NCBI RefSeq assembly: GCF_022288725.1
Contig: NZ_JAKNTA010000006.1
Span: 336,617 to 400,616, forward strand
Length of the DNA: 64,000 bases
Direction of reading: 5' to 3'
Source: Kitasatospora sp. A2-31
GTDB taxonomy: Bacteria > Actinomycetota > Actinomycetes > Streptomycetales > Streptomycetaceae
A program made the translations under genes and the position numbers. Of this stretch, positions 42,245 through 50,173 are shown one piece after another; the first letter of the stretch is position 1; each line of letters starts with the position of its first letter. Below the pieces are notes generated by a model, which was not told where the DNA came from, searched no databases, and saw only the letters and a list, made by a program, of their open reading frames with translations.

Positions 42245-44602
42245 ATGAGCACACCACCGACCGCCGAGCGCCCCACCGGCGCCCCGACCGACCACCAGCC
42301 GGCACCGCAGGGGCGCCCCGGGAAGGGGCGGCCCGGACGCGGCCGCGCCGCCGCGAAGCCCGCGCAGGGCACGCCCCTTGCGCCGCAGGCGCAGGCCGCC
42401 CCCGGCGGGCAGACCGCCGGGGGCGCGCGTGGCAGGGCGGCCGGCGGGACCTCCCCCGACCCCGCGGAGGCGTCCCGGTTGCTGCGGCAACTGACTCCGC
42501 GTGAAGCGCAGGCCCTGGCCCACCTGGCGGCCGGTCGACCGCTCGCCGAGTCGGCGGCCGCCCTGGGCGTCACCCCGGCCACCGCGCGGACCTACCAGCA
42601 CCGGGCGATGCGCAAGCTCGGCACCCGCACCCGCGCGGAGATCGGCGCCTTCGCCGCGCTGCTGAGCCCGGCTCAGGCCTCGCCCGCGGCCGGGGAGACG
42701 GCGGGTGCCGCGGGCCGTCCCGAACCGGCCCCGCCCGAACGCGGCACGGCGGCGGAGCCCTCGGCCTCCTCGGCCGGGCCGGACCGGGGCCGGCCGGGCG
42801 GGAGCGGGGCCGACAGGGAGAAGGCGGGCACGGTGAAGGCCGGCGGGGAGAAGGCCGGCGGGGAGAAGGCCGGCGGGGAGAAGGCCGGCGGGGTGAAGGC
42901 CGGCGGCGCCCGTGTCGGCGCGCCGGAGGGCGGTGCGTCCCCGGACCGTCCTGCACCTGGCGGCCCGGCGGCCCCCGCCGCGCCCGGGGGGCGGCACCGC
43001 CGCAAGGGCCCGAGCGACGGCGCCCGTCCCGGACCGCCGGACGGTACGGCACCGGAGACCGCTGGGCCCGGCGGCGGGCGGCACCGCCGCGGAGGCCCGG
43101 CCGGCCGGCCGCGTCCGGCGGACCGGGCGGCCGACCGAGCGGCCGAACGGCCGGGCAACCCCGCCCCCGCCGGCCCCGGCGCCCCCGTGGCGGCGGCCGA
43201 CCGCGACGGGGGCCGCGAGCGGCCCGCCGCTCCCGCGCAGGCCGCCGCGGCCCCCCGGTCGGAGCCGCCGGGCACCGCCACCGACCCCACTCCGGAGGCC
43301 GGAAGGGCGCAGGCCGGAAGGGCGCAGGCCGGAAGGGCGCAGGCCGGAAGCGCGCAGGCCGGAAGGGCCGAGGCCGGAGCGGGCGAGCCGAAGGACTCCC
43401 GGCGGCGGCAGCGCCCCGGCCGGCCGGACTCCCCCGACCACTCCGTCGCTGCCTCACCCCGGGCCACCGCCCGCACCGGCCCGCGCAGCGAGCCGAAGGA
43501 CTCCCGGCGGCAACGGCCCCGCCGGGACCGGCCGCACACCCCGGCCCCCGCCCCCGCCTTCGAGGAGCTGTACGGGACCGCCCATGCCCGCCTGGTGCAG
43601 CAGACGTTCCTGCTCACCGCCTGCAAGCACCGGGCCCTGCACTGCGTCGGCCGGGCCTTCGCCGAGGCGCAGCGCCACTGGGTCGAGGTGTCGGGCGAGC
43701 CCGACCCGGAGGGATGGCTGCGGACCCGGGCCTTCGAGGCGGCGCTCTCGCCGTGGCACCGCGGCGGCCCGCGCCGGGCGCACGTCTGGCGGCTGCCGCA
43801 CCGCCGGATCAAGGTCCGCCCGGCCGACGAGACGCAGGCGGTGCTGCCGGACCACGACCGGCTCACCGACCACGACCGCGCCCTGCTCAAGGCGCTCAGG
43901 CGGCTCTCCCGCCCGCAGCGCCGGGCGCTGGTCCTGCACGACGGCCTCGGCCTGCCCGCCGACGCCGTGGCCGTCGAGGTGGAGTCCACGGTGGCGGCAG
44001 CCGAGGGCCGGGTCTGGGCGGCCCGGGCGGCGCTGGCGCTCTGGGTACCGGAGCTGGTCGGCCCGGACCCGGCGGCGGACGGCTTCGCCGACCGGCTCAG
44101 CGGCCTGCTGCACCGCGCGGCCGTCCGCGGCTGCCCCGAGCCTCACCGGCCGCCGGTGCCACTGCTGCGCGCCCGGCACGGGCTGGCCGACGCCGGCCGG
44201 ACCGGCGCCGCCGCCCTGCTCACCGCCGCCGTGGGTGCGGCCGTGGTGGCGACGCTGAGCGGCGGCGGGCCGGGGCAGCTGTTCCGGCCCGGCGAGCCGC
44301 CCGCCCCGACGCTCTGCGCCACGGCCGGGACCGTCGCCGCCGTCCCGGCCCCGCCGGACGCCCCGCCGACCGGCGTGCACAGCCTCTGGTGCAGCCCCAC
44401 CCCGGGGGTCGAGGCGGTCGTGGTGGATCCGCCGCCGCCCCGCCGGCTCTGGGAGCTGCCGTCCGCAGGGCGCACCGCCGAGGCGCTGCCGCCGCCCGGC
44501 ACGGTCACGGCGGGACCGCCGGCCTGCACGGTCTGGACGCTGCGCCCCTGCCCGACCGACGACGTCGGGCACCCCGCCCCGGCGCCCGCGGAGCCGAGGT
44601 GA
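42245..44602 (+). CDS. LuxR-type HTH / sigma-like membrane fusion protein
   Basis: 785-aa protein with an unusual architecture. A disordered N-terminus is followed by a LuxR-type HTH at about residues 80-140 (LTPREAQALAHLAAG; TPATARTYQHRAMRKLG). About 300 residues of low-complexity Pro/Ala/Gly/Arg linker come next, with two separate 15-bp tandem repeats. Then there is an ECF-sigma-like pair: region 2 (FEELYGTAHARLVQQTFLLT; PEGWLRTRAFEAALSPW) and region 4 (LLKALRRLSRPQRRALVLHDG), at about 437-600. A predicted membrane helix (TGAAALLTAAVGAAVVATL) and a C-terminal domain with several cysteines follow, presumably outside the cell. The ATG at 42245 is chosen; upstream in-frame extension is possible. 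No recognised family covers the whole chain. Confidence 0.75.
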   Translation: MSTPPTAERPTGAPTDHQPAPQGRPGKGRPGRGRAAAKPAQGTPLAPQAQAAPGGQTAGGARGRAAGGTSPDPAEASRLLRQLTPREAQALAHLAAGRPLAESAAALGVTPATARTYQHRAMRKLGTRTRAEIGAFAALLSPAQASPAAGETAGAAGRPEPAPPERGTAAEPSASSAGPDRGRPGGSGADREKAGTVKAGGEKAGGEKAGGEKAGGVKAGGARVGAPEGGASPDRPAPGGPAAPAAPGGRHRRKGPSDGARPGPPDGTAPETAGPGGGRHRRGGPAGRPRPADRAADRAAERPGNPAPAGPGAPVAAADRDGGRERPAAPAQAAAAPRSEPPGTATDPTPEAGRAQAGRAQAGRAQAGSAQAGRAEAGAGEPKDSRRRQRPGRPDSPDHSVAASPRATARTGPRSEPKDSRRQRPRRDRPHTPAPAPAFEELYGTAHARLVQQTFLLTACKHRALHCVGRAFAEAQRHWVEVSGEPDPEGWLRTRAFEAALSPWHRGGPRRAHVWRLPHRRIKVRPADETQAVLPDHDRLTDHDRALLKALRRLSRPQRRALVLHDGLGLPADAVAVEVESTVAAAEGRVWAARAALALWVPELVGPDPAADGFADRLSGLLHRAAVRGCPEPHRPPVPLLRARHGLADAGRTGAAALLTAAVGAAVVATLSGGGPGQLFRPGEPPAPTLCATAGTVAAVPAPPDAPPTGVHSLWCSPTPGVEAVVVDPPPPRRLWELPSAGRTAEALPPPGTVTAGPPACTVWTLRPCPTDDVGHPAPAPAEPR
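42836..42907. repeat. 15-bp coding tandem repeat, about 4.8 copies
   Basis: AAGGCCGGCGGGGAG is repeated three times exactly, then twice with changes, encoding K-A-G-G-E units in the linker of the LuxR/sigma-like protein. Confidence 0.92.
43296..43379. repeat. 15-bp coding tandem repeat, about 5.6 copies
   Basis: AGGCCGGAAGGGCGC is repeated three times exactly and more with single changes, encoding A-G-R-A-Q type units in the same linker. Confidence 0.92.
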
Positions 44603-44643
44603 CGGGAGGGGGCGCTCCCCGGAAACGGCGAGCGCCCCCGCCC

Positions 44644-44650
44644 GGGATCC
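44644..44650. repeat. Left target-site duplication of the IS
   Basis: GGGATCC immediately left of the terminal inverted repeat; the identical right copy is at 46426-46432. The bases beyond it (GGAC) also match the IS end, so the duplication length is ambiguous between 7 and 11. Confidence 0.75.
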
Positions 44651-44669
44651 GGACGCTGTTGGTTAATTG

Positions 44670-44701
44670 CTCCGCCCCGCTGGTCATCCAGCGGGGCGGA
44701 G
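44670..44701 (-). terminator. Hairpin spanning the transposase stop
   Basis: CTCCGCCCCGCTGG (44670-44683) pairs perfectly with CCAGCGGGGCGGAG (44688-44701); the loop TCAT holds the stop codon of the transposase. It probably ends transposase transcription inside the IS. Confidence 0.8.
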
Positions 44702-46345
44702 TGCTGCGAACGACGTGATGCGGGTGGGGGCCAGGGGCTGGCCAGTGAGCCAGGCGTCGATGCGGATGAGGTTGATCGCCGCCCCGGTGAACAGGTTCTG
44801 CAGGTGGGTCTTGGCGAGTCCGCGATAGCGGGATCGGCGCATGTCGAGGGCGTTGACGGCCTGGGCGATGGTGCCCTCGACGCCGGCGCGAACGTTGTAG
44901 CGCTTACGCCACTGCGGGGTGTCCTGCTGCGGCCTCAGCCGCTGGAGGATCTCGTGCTCCGCGCGTGGCCGCAGGGTGATGTAGCGGCCGTTGGGTGAGC
45001 TGGTGCAGTCCTGACGGGCCGGGCAGGCGGTGCAGTCGCGGGCCGCGAACTTCGCCCGGACCACGGGCGTGCCCCGGTGGCTGGTGGTCTCCCGCCAGGT
45101 CGTGCTGGTCCGGCCGTTCGGGCAGGCGACGTGCCTGTTGTCCCAGTCAACGGTGAAGCGGCTGTTGTCGAAGCCCGCCGACTGCGTCGTCTGCCGGTTG
45201 GTGTCCCGGGCGAGCGGGCCCACGAGCTCGACGCGGTGGTCGCGCCAGGCCAGGTGGACCTGTTCGGCATCGACGTAGCCGGCGTCCGCCAGGTGCACAT
45301 CCGGCAGCAGGCCGCGGTCGGCCAGCAAGGTGTGGATTCGCTCGGTGACCGAGAGATCGGGCACCGGCGCTGGCGTCGTGACGACGTTGGTGACCAGGTG
45401 CGGCGTGCCGGGCTCGCAGGTCTCGGTCAGGTGGGCCTTGTAGCCGCTCCAGGCGGTGTCGTTCTTGGCCCCGGTGCGGGCATCCGTCTCGTGCGGGGTC
45501 CGCAGCCGGAGCAGACCCGGCGGGACGTTCTTCATCTCCCGCCACCGCACCTGCCCGTCCACGACCTGGAACTGCTGGACCCAGACCTGCCGCATGACCT
45601 CCAGCGCGGGCAGACCCCGAAGCCCGGGCGGCGCGTGTGGGCCGCTCACCGCCTCCCACAGGGCGAAGCCGTCCTCGCCGACCTGATCCCCGTGAGCGGC
45701 GCGGGCCGCCCACCGGCTGGGGAAGCGGGTCTCCTCCGGCCGGGCCGAGTAGCGGTCGAACCACTCAGGCCGGGCAACCTCCGCCAGCCACTGCCCGCAG
45801 GTGTCCGCGACGGCGTTCAACGCCGTCCGCAGCGTCTCGACCACGAACTCCAGCCGGCTCAGGTCCCGGGTGACCGCGAGGACATGCGTGGAGTCGGTGC
45901 GCTGACGCCCTCCGCTCTTGAGCAGCCCAGCCCGCTGGGCCGCGTCCAGCAGCGCGTCGAACACCCGCTGACCCGTGTCCGACGCGGCCAGCCGGGCACG
46001 GAACTCGCTCAGGACCGAGAAGTCGAACCCGGTGTCCGCCAGTTCCAGCCCCAGCGCGTACTTCCAGTCCAGGCGCGAGCGCACCGCATGGGCGGCCTGC
46101 CGGTCCGTCAGCCCCTCGGTGAACTGCAACACGGACACCACCGCCAGCCGGGCCGGCGATACCGCAGGGCGGCCCCGGACCGCGTACAGCCCCGCGAAGT
46201 CCGCGTCCGCGATCACCACCTGGAGGTCGTCCCGCAGCCGCATCGCCAGGCACCCCTTCGGGAACACCGCCCGCGCCAGCCGAGCGGTCTCCTCCGGCAC
46301 CTCGCCCAGCCCCACCCCTCGCAGCGACACCCCAGTCCCTCCCAA
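44684..46345 (-). CDS. IS1182 family transposase
   Basis: 553-aa DDE transposase, apparently full length. The N-terminal dimerisation/DNA-binding part reads LYAVRGRPAVSPARLAVVSVLQF and LTDRQAAHAVRSRLDWKYALGL. The catalytic core includes QRTDSTHVLAVTRDLSRLE (first Asp), LPDVHLADAGYVDAEQ (second Asp) and the late YNVRAGVEGTIAQAV with the glutamate. A zinc-like CTACPARQDC motif lies between. The start is not certain: 46345 is used, with alternatives a few codons inward (GTG of VSLRG, ATG of MRLRDD). No frameshift or internal stop is seen, so it may be active. Confidence 0.93.
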   Translation of the reverse strand: MGGTGVSLRGVGLGEVPEETARLARAVFPKGCLAMRLRDDLQVVIADADFAGLYAVRGRPAVSPARLAVVSVLQFTEGLTDRQAAHAVRSRLDWKYALGLELADTGFDFSVLSEFRARLAASDTGQRVFDALLDAAQRAGLLKSGGRQRTDSTHVLAVTRDLSRLEFVVETLRTALNAVADTCGQWLAEVARPEWFDRYSARPEETRFPSRWAARAAHGDQVGEDGFALWEAVSGPHAPPGLRGLPALEVMRQVWVQQFQVVDGQVRWREMKNVPPGLLRLRTPHETDARTGAKNDTAWSGYKAHLTETCEPGTPHLVTNVVTTPAPVPDLSVTERIHTLLADRGLLPDVHLADAGYVDAEQVHLAWRDHRVELVGPLARDTNRQTTQSAGFDNSRFTVDWDNRHVACPNGRTSTTWRETTSHRGTPVVRAKFAARDCTACPARQDCTSSPNGRYITLRPRAEHEILQRLRPQQDTPQWRKRYNVRAGVEGTIAQAVNALDMRRSRYRGLAKTHLQNLFTGAAINLIRIDAWLTGQPLAPTRITSFAALRPAG

Positions 46346-46351
46346 AACGCA

Positions 46352-46394
46352 ACGTCGGCCTGCCCAACCCCAACGGGGTCGGACAGGCCGACGT
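46352..46394. terminator. Hairpin at right end of the IS
   Basis: ACGTCGGCCT (46352-46361) pairs with AGGCCGACGT (46385-46394), and inner CCCC/GGGG pairing is possible. It stands between the right IS end and the transposase start, so it could stop sucD read-through from entering the transposase gene. Confidence 0.65.
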
Positions 46395-46461
46395 CACGCA
46401 GCCCCCGGATTAACCAACAGCGTCCGGGATCCGGACGGGGGCGCTCGAGGAGCGGGTGGCG

Positions 46462-47343
46462 TCAGCCGATCAGCTCGCGCGCCAGGCGGGCGGTCTCGGA
46501 CGGCGTCTTGCCGACCTTGACACCGGCGGCCTCGAGGGCCTCCTTCTTCGCCTGCGCGGTGCCCGAGGAGCCGGAGACGATGGCGCCGGCGTGGCCCATG
46601 GTCTTGCCCTCGGGGGCGGTGAAGCCCGCGACGTAGCCGACGACCGGCTTGGTGACGTGCTCGGCGATGTAGGCCGCGGCACGCTCCTCGGCGTCGCCGC
46701 CGATCTCGCCGATCATGACGATCAGCTCGGTCTCCGGGTCCTCCTGGAACGCCTTGAGGGCGTCGATGTGGGTGGTGCCGATGACCGGGTCACCGCCGAT
46801 GCCCACGGCCGAGGAGAAGCCGATGTCCCGCAGCTCGTACATGAGCTGGTAGGTCAGGGTGCCGGACTTCGAGACCAGACCGATCTTGCCGGAGGAGGTG
46901 ATGTCGGCCGGGATGATGCCGGCGTTCGACTGTCCGGGGCTGATCAGACCGGGGCAGTTCGGGCCGATGATCCGGGTCTTGTTGCCCTTCGAGCCGGCGT
47001 AGGCCCAGAAGGCGGCGGTGTCGTGCACCGGGACGCCCTCGGTGATGACGACGGCCAGGCCGATCTCGGCGTCGATGGCCTCGACGACGGCGTCCTTGGT
47101 GAACTTCGGCGGCACGAAGATGACGGTGACGTCGGCACCGGTCTTCTCCATGGCCTCGGCGACGGTGCCGAAGACGGGCACCTCGGTGCCGTCGACGTCG
47201 ACCGTGGTGCCGGCCTTGCGCGGGTTCACGCCACCGACGATCTGGGTGCCCGAGGCGAGCATGCGGCGGGTGTGCTTCATGCCCTCGGAGCCGGTCATGC
47301 CCTGGACGATGACCTTGCTGTCCTTGGTAAGGAAGATAGCCAT
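46462..47343 (-). CDS. sucD: Succinyl-CoA synthetase alpha subunit
   Basis: Catalytic alpha subunit of succinyl-CoA ligase, 293 aa, converting succinyl-CoA to succinate with ATP or GTP formation. The CoA-binding fold opens with VIVQGMTGSEGMKHTRRML. GPNCPGLISPGQ follows, and the phosphorylated histidine lies in GKTMGHAGAIVSG near residue 250. The ATG at 47341-47343 has AAGGAAGGGG upstream and lies 19 bp after the sucC stop. Its former terminator has been split by the IS insertion. Confidence 0.97.
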   Translation of the reverse strand: MAIFLTKDSKVIVQGMTGSEGMKHTRRMLASGTQIVGGVNPRKAGTTVDVDGTEVPVFGTVAEAMEKTGADVTVIFVPPKFTKDAVVEAIDAEIGLAVVITEGVPVHDTAAFWAYAGSKGNKTRIIGPNCPGLISPGQSNAGIIPADITSSGKIGLVSKSGTLTYQLMYELRDIGFSSAVGIGGDPVIGTTHIDALKAFQEDPETELIVMIGEIGGDAEERAAAYIAEHVTKPVVGYVAGFTAPEGKTMGHAGAIVSGSSGTAQAKKEALEAAGVKVGKTPSETARLARELIG

Positions 47344-47362
47344 GGTTGTGTAGTCCCCTTCC

Positions 47363-48535
47363 TTACTTGTTGGCCAGCTCGGCGGCGCGGTCGGCCGCAC
47401 CGTCCATGGTGTCCACCTGCTCGACGAGCGGGTGGTTGGCGTCGGTCAGGATCTGACGACCCAGCTCGGCGTTGTTGCCGTCGAGACGGACGACCAGCGG
47501 CTTGGTGACGGCCTCGCCCTTGCTCTCCAGGAGCGCGAGGGCCTGCACGATGCCGTTGGCGACCGCGTCGCACGCGGTGATGCCACCGAAGACGTTGACG
47601 AAGACCGACTTGACGTCGGTGTCGCCCAGGATGATCTCCAGGCCGTTCGCCATCACCTCGGCGGAGGCGCCGCCGCCGATGTCGAGGAAGTTGGCCGGCT
47701 TGACGCCGCCGTGCTTCTCACCCGCGTAGGCGACCACGTCGAGGGTGCTCATGACGAGGCCCGCGCCGTTGCCGATGATGCCGACCTGGCCGTCGAGCTT
47801 GACGTAGTTCAGGCCCTTGGCCTTCGCCGCCGCCTCGAGCGGGTTGGCGGCGGCCTTGTCCTCGAGCGCCTCGTGCTCCGGCTGACGGAACTCGGCGTTC
47901 TCGTCCAGCGAGACCTTGCCGTCGAGCGCGATGATCTTGCCGTCGCCGGACTTGATCAGCGGGTTGACCTCGACGAGGAGGGCGTCCTCGGCGATGAAGA
48001 CGGTCCACAGCTTCTGCAGGACCTCGGCGACCTGGTCCGCGACCTCGGCCGGGAACTTCGCCGCGGCGACGATCTCGGCGGCCTTCTCCGGGGTGCAGCC
48101 CTCGTTGGCGTCGACCGGGATCTTGGCGAGCGCCTCGGGGTTCTCCTCCGCGACGACCTCGATCTCCACGCCGCCCTCGACGCTGGCCATGGCCAGGAAG
48201 GTGCGGTTGGTGCGGTCCAGCAGGAAGGAGACGTAGTACTCCTCCTTGATGTCCGCGGTCTGGGCCAGCATCACCTTGTGGACGGTGTGGCCCTTGATGT
48301 CCATGCCGAGGATCGCCTCGGCCTTGGCGACGGCGTCCGCCGGGTCGGAGGCGAGCTTCACGCCACCGGCCTTGCCTCGGCCACCCACCTTCACCTGAGC
48401 CTTGACGACGGCGCGGCCGCCGAAGCGCTCCGCGATGGCGGCAGCGTCTGCGGCGGTCTCGATGACATCACCGTCAAGCACGGGCACGCCGTGCTTGGCG
48501 AAGAGGTCCCTCGCCTGGTACTCGAACAGGTCCAC
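47363..48535 (-). CDS. sucC: Succinyl-CoA synthetase beta subunit
   Basis: Nucleotide-binding ATP-grasp subunit of succinyl-CoA ligase, 390 aa. DLFEYQARDLFAKHGVPVL is the typical N-terminus. GGRGKAGGVKLA is the grasp loop near 50, EVNPLIKSGDGKIIALDGK the metal-binding region near 200 and GIIGNGAGLVMSTLD the dimer interface. The start is GTG at 48533-48535, with AAGGACAAACAC before it. It is the first gene of sucCD. Confidence 0.97.
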   Translation of the reverse strand: MDLFEYQARDLFAKHGVPVLDGDVIETAADAAAIAERFGGRAVVKAQVKVGGRGKAGGVKLASDPADAVAKAEAILGMDIKGHTVHKVMLAQTADIKEEYYVSFLLDRTNRTFLAMASVEGGVEIEVVAEENPEALAKIPVDANEGCTPEKAAEIVAAAKFPAEVADQVAEVLQKLWTVFIAEDALLVEVNPLIKSGDGKIIALDGKVSLDENAEFRQPEHEALEDKAAANPLEAAAKAKGLNYVKLDGQVGIIGNGAGLVMSTLDVVAYAGEKHGGVKPANFLDIGGGASAEVMANGLEIILGDTDVKSVFVNVFGGITACDAVANGIVQALALLESKGEAVTKPLVVRLDGNNAELGRQILTDANHPLVEQVDTMDGAADRAAELANK

Positions 48536-48872
48536 GTGTTTGTCCTTGTTCGTGGTCGCGGATTGTGTCTCTACGAGCGTGCCACGGCAGGATCTTCGCT
48601 GCGGGTCGTCGGGGCGGTGCGGGTACGCAGAGGTACGGCCTTGCGGCCCACACAGCCACGGGCGCACACGTCAATCAACACGCGCGTCACGTCCGTCTGG
48701 CAGGTTATCCCCGTCCGACGGGACTCTTTCGCCCGGGGCATGCCCGTATTGGGTGAGAACCGTCACAGCCAGCCTACGGCCGGGTGACGTGCACCGGGTG
48801 CGATCAGGCGCCGGTTTGGGCGCCCGGGCCGGCACGGGTTCGCCCGTCCGGGTGAACCCGTGCGCCGGTCGG
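48536..48872. promoter_or_regulatory. Intergenic region upstream of sucC
   Basis: About 337 bp. It should carry the sucCD promoter (minus strand) and the end of the VWA transcription unit. An ACGCGCGT at 48680-48687 resembles the core of the three palindromes but with altered flanks. The hairpin at 48832-48863 is listed separately. Confidence 0.4.
48832..48863 (-). terminator. Terminator after VWA gene
   Basis: GCACGGGTTC (48832-48841) pairs perfectly with GAACCCGTGC (48854-48863), loop 12 nt, just beyond the VWA stop on the minus strand. Confidence 0.65.
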
Positions 48873-50045
48873 CTACGCACTCCGGTCGGGCACCGGAATC
48901 GGGCGCTTCTCGATCGCCGCGGCCATGACGTCCGGGAAGGCGTCGGGGGTGCACGCGAACGCCGGCGCCCCCAGCGCCGCCAGGGCCGCGGCGTGCGCAT
49001 GGTCGTACGCGGGCGCACCTTCGTCCGAGAGCGCGAGCAGCGCGACGAACTGCACGCCGGACGCCTTCATCGCCGCCACCCGCTTGAGCATCTCGTCCCG
49101 GATGCCGCCCTCGTAGAGGTCGCTGATCAGCACCACGACGGTCTCCGACGGGCGGGTGATCTTCGACTGGCAGTAGGCGAGCGCCCGGTTGATGTCGGTT
49201 CCGCCGCCGAGCTGGGTGGCGAACAGGACGTCCACCGGATCGGTGAGCTGCTCGGTCAGGTCGACCACCGAGGTGTCGAACACGACCAGCCGGGTGTCCA
49301 GGGACTTCATCGAGGCCAGCACCGCTCCGAAGACCGCCGAGTGCACCACCGAGGGGGCCATCGAGCCGGACTGGTCGATGCAGAGGATGACGTCCTTCTT
49401 CACCGCGCGCTGCGCCCGGGCGTAGCCGACCAGCCGCTCGGGCACGACGGTGCCGTGCTCGGGCAGGTAGTTCTTCAGGTTGGCCCGGATCGTGCGGTCC
49501 CAGTCGATGTCGCGGTGGCGCGGGCGGTTCACCCTGGCGCTGCGGTCGAGCGCGCCGCCCAGAGTGGCCCTGGTCCGGTCGGCGAGCCGGCGCTCCAGCT
49601 CGGCGACCACCTTGCCGACCACCGCACGGGCGGTCTCCCGGGTGGTCTCGGGCAGCGCGTGCTTGAGCGAGAGCAGCGTGCCGACCAGGTGGACGTCGGG
49701 CTCGACGGCCTCCAGCATCTCCGGCTCCAGCAGCAGGTGGTCCAGCCCGAGCCGGGTGATGGCGTCCTGCTGCATCAGCTGGACGACGGTGGTCGGGAAG
49801 TACTCGCGGATGTCCCCCAGCCAGCGCGCCACCTGCGGCGCCGATCCACCCAGCCCGGCGCTGCGCCTGCCGGACCGTCCGGCCCGGCCCTCCTCCGGTG
49901 CGCCCCGGTACAGGGCGGCGAGCGCGCCGTCCATCGCGGCGTCCCGGCCGCGCAGCGTGCAGCCGGTGCCGTCCGCCTCGCCGCCGAGCACCAGCCGCCA
50001 GCGGCGCAGCCGCTCCTCGGCGGCGAGGGGGGTGGTCACTGCCAT
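48873..50045 (-). CDS. VWA domain protein of MoxR-associated module
   Basis: 390-aa cytoplasmic protein with no signal peptide. A helical N-terminal half of about 210 residues (VGKVVAELERRLADRTRATLGG) precedes a C-terminal von Willebrand A domain. The metal-ion-dependent adhesion site is intact: DQSGSM near residue 222, a threonine in GGGTDIN and an aspartate in VVLISDLYEGG. VWA partners of MoxR AAA+ ATPases usually recruit substrates or effectors to the ATPase. The ATG at 50043-50045 has GAAGGAGCATCCG upstream. It is the third gene after MoxR and DUF5682 on this strand. Confidence 0.9.
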   Translation of the reverse strand: MAVTTPLAAEERLRRWRLVLGGEADGTGCTLRGRDAAMDGALAALYRGAPEEGRAGRSGRRSAGLGGSAPQVARWLGDIREYFPTTVVQLMQQDAITRLGLDHLLLEPEMLEAVEPDVHLVGTLLSLKHALPETTRETARAVVGKVVAELERRLADRTRATLGGALDRSARVNRPRHRDIDWDRTIRANLKNYLPEHGTVVPERLVGYARAQRAVKKDVILCIDQSGSMAPSVVHSAVFGAVLASMKSLDTRLVVFDTSVVDLTEQLTDPVDVLFATQLGGGTDINRALAYCQSKITRPSETVVVLISDLYEGGIRDEMLKRVAAMKASGVQFVALLALSDEGAPAYDHAHAAALAALGAPAFACTPDAFPDVMAAAIEKRPIPVPDRSA

Positions 50046-50054
50046 CGGATGCTC

Positions 50055-50140
50055 CTTCGGGTCTTCGGTCGTCGGCACTTCGGGTCGTCGGGTCGGGCGG
50101 GTTTCGACTCTTCGACTCTTCGGGTCTTCGGGTCTTCGGA
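50055..50140. repeat. CTTCGGGT-type short tandem repeats
   Basis: Degenerate 8-9 bp units (TTCGGGTCTTCGG, TTCGACTCTTCGACTC) fill most of the gap between the DUF5682 and VWA genes. Perfect neighbouring copies occur at 50104-50121 and 50118-50138. Confidence 0.75.
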
Positions 50141-50173
50141 TCGCCCGGTCTCCCTGGACCCGCGGGTACGGCG

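Larger units (their letters stand above)
44651..46425. mobile_element. IS1182-like insertion sequence, 1,775 bp
   Basis: Complete-looking element. Perfect 17-bp terminal inverted repeats (GGACGCTGTTGGTTAAT at 44651-44667 and its complement at 46409-46425) and a 7-bp duplication GGGATCC frame one intact transposase gene. Hairpins stand just inside both ends. It has landed in the loop of the terminator shared by the LuxR/sigma-like gene and sucD. Confidence 0.92.

Noticed and set aside
42836..43379. CRISPR-like repetition
   Set aside because: Units are 15 bp, directly adjacent without spacers and in frame with a protein; they are coding tandem repeats.
48680..48687. Fourth copy of the ACGCGCGT operator before sucC
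   Set aside because: Only the 8-bp core matches and the flanks differ; it is not distinguishable from chance in this GC content.
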